The position numbers and the translations under genes are program-made. Shown in pieces: positions 61,513 to 64,000 of a stretch of 64,000 nt of DNA (positions are counted from its first letter, which is position 1; every line of letters begins with the position of its first letter). Origin of the DNA: Prevotella sp. (GTDB lineage Bacteria > Bacteroidota > Bacteroidia > Bacteroidales > Bacteroidaceae); the NCBI GenBank assembly GCA_017554145.1, contig JAFZIZ010000002.1, forward strand, positions 1-64,000, given 5' to 3'. The notes under the pieces were generated by a model that searched no databases, was not told the DNA's origin, and worked only from the letters and a program-made list of their open reading frames with translations.

Positions 61513-63210
61513 ATGAACTTAACCATTATTCTCATACTGGCAGGACTCCTACTATTGGTGGCACTCTTTCTGATTGGAAGACTGCTCTATCAGCGTAGTG
61601 TCCGTATCCGTAACAGGTTGCAGATGAGTTATGTGTTCACGAATATCACCCACGAATTGTTGACGCCACTGACCATTATCGCTGCTTCCGTGGAGAGACT
61701 GCGCAATCATGACCTGGAAAACAAACGGGACTATGACCTCATGGAACTGAATATCGCGCGTGTCGTCAGACTGTTGCAGCAGATTCTGGAAACCAGTAAG
61801 TCACAGTCGGGAGAACTGAAACTACGCGTAAGTAATGGTGATGTGATGGAGTATATCCGGGAGACAGCCCTTTGCATAGAACCCCTGATGTCGAAGAAAG
61901 GACTGGAATTCACGGTACACTGTCATCCCGAGAGTATGATGGGATGGATAGATACCGACAAGCTCGATAAGATTATCTTCAACCTCCTGTCAAATGCCGT
62001 GAAATATACTGGCGAGCACGGAAAAGTCGTCCTCGAAGTGTCCACGAGTCCACGTTACGACCGTGTCATTATCCGTGTCAGTGATAATGGTAGTGGTATT
62101 TCGCCAGAAAATATGAAACAGCTCTTCACGCGTTTCCACGATGGAGAATACCGTAAGAACCAGACTTTTGGAACGGGTATTGGTCTTTCCCTGACCCGTG
62201 ACCTTGTGTATCTGCATGGTGGAACGATACAGTGTCAGAGTTATGAAGGACAGGGTACGACCTTTATCGTAGAACTGCCCATCAAGAAGAACGCTTTCTC
62301 TGCCTCGCAGATTGATGAGAGTCATCAAATACAGATAAATCGTCCACACAGTAATATCATTGATCTGGCCACCTCGTTGTCAGGTCTGGAGGTAGAGGAT
62401 CTTCCAGAGGAAGTGATGCCTGAGGATGAGGATGCCTACACCCTGCTTGTGGTAGAGGATAATGTAGAACTGTTGATGCTCATGAAACAGTTGTTACAAC
62501 CACATTACCATGTGTTAACCGCCTCCAATGGAAAAGAAGCCTTGGATGCTGTCCATGCCCATGATGTCGATCTCATCGTGTCGGATGTGATGATGCCTGA
62601 GATGGATGGTTATGAGTTGACGAAGGTATTAAAGCAGAGTCCCGATTATAGTTATCTGCCTATCATCCTGTTGACGGCCAAGAATCAGGAGGAAGACAAG
62701 GAAGAGTCGCTGTTGATTGGTGCCGACGACCACATCAGTAAACCCTTCCGTATGAATGACCTGCGGTTGAGAATTGATAATATCATTGCCAACCGCCGTC
62801 GTATCCGACAAATTTTCCAGGAGCGTTCGACGGAAGAGAATATTGAGGAAATCAAGGCGACGGCCTCGACAGAGGATAATGAGTTTATACAACGTGCTAT
62901 CCAGTGTCTGGAGGAACACTTAGATGACAGTGACTACGACCGTGATGCCTTTGCCCGTGATATGGGAGCCAGTGCCTCGACGTTGTATAACAAACTTCGG
63001 GCTATGACGGGTATGAATGTCTCGGGTTTCATCCGTAACTACCGTATTAAAGTGGCATGTCGCATGGCGAAAGAGCAACACGGTCTGCGTGTCAGTGACA
63101 TCGCCTATCGTGTTGGTTTTAAGGATCCTAAGTATTTCGCTACCTCATTCAAAAAAGAAACGGGCATGCAACCCTCAGAGTATTTCGAACAGGTTCGTGC
63201 AAAAGGATGA
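61513..63210 (+). CDS. Hybrid two-component regulator: histidine kinase, receiver and AraC-type DNA-binding domain, no large sensor
   Basis: 565 residues. One TM helix at about 3-23, then HisKA with His47 (NITHELLTP), HATPase_c (FNLLSNAVKYTGE, VSDNGSGIS, GTGIGLSL), a receiver with phospho-acceptor Asp358 (IVSDVMMPEMDG) and Lys in ISKPF, and an AraC HTH at about 457-565 (FARDMGASASTLYNKLRAM, VSDIAYRVGFKDPKYFATSF). The order is that of Bacteroidetes hybrid two-component systems, but the periplasmic Reg_prop/Y_Y_Y sensor of those proteins is missing; only a short N-terminus precedes the helix. It stands alone, with no glycan genes beside it. Signal and targets unknown. Confidence 0.9.
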   Translation: MNLTIILILAGLLLLVALFLIGRLLYQRSVRIRNRLQMSYVFTNITHELLTPLTIIAASVERLRNHDLENKRDYDLMELNIARVVRLLQQILETSKSQSGELKLRVSNGDVMEYIRETALCIEPLMSKKGLEFTVHCHPESMMGWIDTDKLDKIIFNLLSNAVKYTGEHGKVVLEVSTSPRYDRVIIRVSDNGSGISPENMKQLFTRFHDGEYRKNQTFGTGIGLSLTRDLVYLHGGTIQCQSYEGQGTTFIVELPIKKNAFSASQIDESHQIQINRPHSNIIDLATSLSGLEVEDLPEEVMPEDEDAYTLLVVEDNVELLMLMKQLLQPHYHVLTASNGKEALDAVHAHDVDLIVSDVMMPEMDGYELTKVLKQSPDYSYLPIILLTAKNQEEDKEESLLIGADDHISKPFRMNDLRLRIDNIIANRRRIRQIFQERSTEENIEEIKATASTEDNEFIQRAIQCLEEHLDDSDYDRDAFARDMGASASTLYNKLRAMTGMNVSGFIRNYRIKVACRMAKEQHGLRVSDIAYRVGFKDPKYFATSFKKETGMQPSEYFEQVRAKG

Positions 63211-63249
63211 TTATTTAAATGTTAAAAACTCTAAAAGTGAAGATTTTTT

Positions 63250-63277
63250 CTTTAACCTTTAAACTTTAACCTTTAAA
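63250..63277. repeat. Four-copy 7-bp tandem repeat (CTTTAAC/CTTTAAA)
   Basis: CTTTAAC, CTTTAAA, CTTTAAC, CTTTAAA at 63250-63277, exact 7-bp period, running up to the -7 box at 63286. Same family as 56415-56456. Confidence 0.88.
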
Positions 63278-63285
63278 CTTTTTAT

Positions 63286-63293
63286 TACCTTTG
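63286..63293 (+). promoter_or_regulatory. -7 box of the trpB-like gene
   Basis: TACCTTTG, 37 bp before the ATG at 63331; the upstream part of the promoter overlaps the heptad repeat. Confidence 0.65.
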
Positions 63294-63330
63294 TCCCCCG
63301 GTAATATTCACTAACCAATTAAAATTAACA

Positions 63331-64000
63331 ATGGCAAAACAAAAAAAATTCATCCTTCAGGAGAGTGAGATTCCAACACAGTGGTACAACATCCAGGCAG
63401 ACATGCCTAACAAACCTATGCCCCCCATTCACCCTGCTACCAAGCAGCCGTTGGGCGTCGATGACCTCGCACATATCTTCCCTAGAGAGTGTTGCGTACA
63501 GGAACTCGACACGGAGCACCGTTGGATAGACATCCCCGAAGAAGTACTCGACAAGTACAAGTATTACCGTTCCACTCCCTTGGTTCGTGCTTACGGACTG
63601 GAGGAGGCTCTGGGCACTCCTGCCCACATCTATTTCAAGAACGAGTCCACCAATCCGTTGGGTTCTCATAAGATCAACTCTGCCTTGCCCCAGTGCTACT
63701 ATGCCAAGCAGGAAGGCACGACGAATGTCACCACAGAGACAGGTGCAGGTCAGTGGGGTGCGGCTTTGAGCTATGCTGCTAAAATCTACGGTCTTGACTG
63801 TGCCGTCTATCAGGTAAAGATTACCATGCAGCAGAAACCCTACCGTTCCAGCATCATGCGTACCTTCGGAGCTGTCGTAGAGGGTTCTCCCTCGATGTCC
63901 ACCCGTGCAGGTAAGGATATCCTGACCAAGGATCCCACGCACAGTGGTTCTCTGGGCACTGCCATCTCTGAGGCCGTTGAGCTCGCCACCACCACCCCTA
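63331..64000 (+). CDS. trpB: TrpB2-type tryptophan synthase beta chain (PLP-dependent), 3' truncated by the window edge
   Basis: 223 codons are visible, open to the window end. The PLP lysine is Lys114 in NPLGSHKINSA, and TTETGAGQWG (Trp where TrpB1 has His) marks the TrpB2 group. STPLVRAYGLEEALG and PYRSSIMRTFGA also fit. TrpB2 enzymes condense indole or other nucleophiles with serine; their in vivo role next to an ordinary TrpB is debated. No trpA is visible before it, and downstream cannot be seen. Confidence 0.92.
   Translation, partial: MAKQKKFILQESEIPTQWYNIQADMPNKPMPPIHPATKQPLGVDDLAHIFPRECCVQELDTEHRWIDIPEEVLDKYKYYRSTPLVRAYGLEEALGTPAHIYFKNESTNPLGSHKINSALPQCYYAKQEGTTNVTTETGAGQWGAALSYAAKIYGLDCAVYQVKITMQQKPYRSSIMRTFGAVVEGSPSMSTRAGKDILTKDPTHSGSLGTAISEAVELATTTP

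Noticed and set aside
1-64000. Search for tRNA, rRNA, CRISPR, phage or IS elements and known riboswitches
   Set aside because: Nothing convincing was seen by eye apart from the tmRNA; a covariance-model scan could not be run.

Overview
The window looks like chromosome of a Bacteroidales bacterium, most likely a Prevotellaceae member (Prevotella, Segatella or Xylanibacter type). The signs are: nearly every transcription unit is preceded by the Bacteroidetes -7 element TAnnTTTG and not by Shine-Dalgarno sequences; the tmRNA encodes the tag GENNYALAA; there is a hybrid histidine kinase with a C-terminal AraC domain; and there are many outer-membrane beta-barrel proteins with an N-terminal carboxypeptidase-like domain. 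No rRNA, tRNA, CRISPR array, phage or insertion sequence was seen. Species and function names rest on motif reading, not on a database search.

Layout. 1-2430: five small tightly packed enzyme genes (VOC protein, Cys-rich unknown, CAT-like acyltransferase, isochorismatase-like hydrolase, flavodoxin-like reductase). 2440-9424: two paralogous outer-membrane beta-barrel proteins and a PhzF protein around a divergent membrane-anchored LytTR regulator. All three + strand promoters carry ~20-bp-phased direct repeats at the same distance from the -7 box, so this looks like one regulon. 9493-11260: a HAD-like protein, a CPBP protease and a GNAT gene broken by an internal deletion. 11337-28063: a long + strand block in which two [histidine-less sensor + true histidine kinase] pairs flank a LacI regulator and a GH9 glycanase, followed by two outer-membrane receptors, an iron alcohol dehydrogenase and an SDR protein.

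28026-44355: a nucleotidyltransferase-like protein, the dipeptidase PepD, a unit of GH43/CBM6 enzyme, large membrane protein, beta-propeller lipoprotein with a CxxCH haem motif and TPR-AraC membrane regulator, several small envelope proteins, a TMEM43-family protein and an exported nucleoside hydrolase/P-loop kinase fusion. 44390-44789 (-): tmRNA. 44904-56412: a capsule or exopolysaccharide locus in two units (Wza, Wzz, flippase, EpsG-like polymerase, GT4, LicD, metallophosphoesterase; then GT2, initiating sugar transferase, Wzi, lipocalin-like lipoprotein).

56576-64000: housekeeping and stress genes (Arg/Asn repeat protein, histidine phosphatase, HdeD-like protein, L31 type B, glutathione peroxidase plus thioredoxin reductase), a 738-bp palindrome-dense non-coding stretch, an orphan hybrid two-component regulator and the start of a TrpB2-type tryptophan synthase beta gene that runs off the window. 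The most unusual points are the duplicated dead-sensor/live-kinase pairs, the LytTR-like operator arrays, the exported nucleoside hydrolase-kinase fusion, and 7-bp-period tandem repeats of different sequence in several intergenic gaps.
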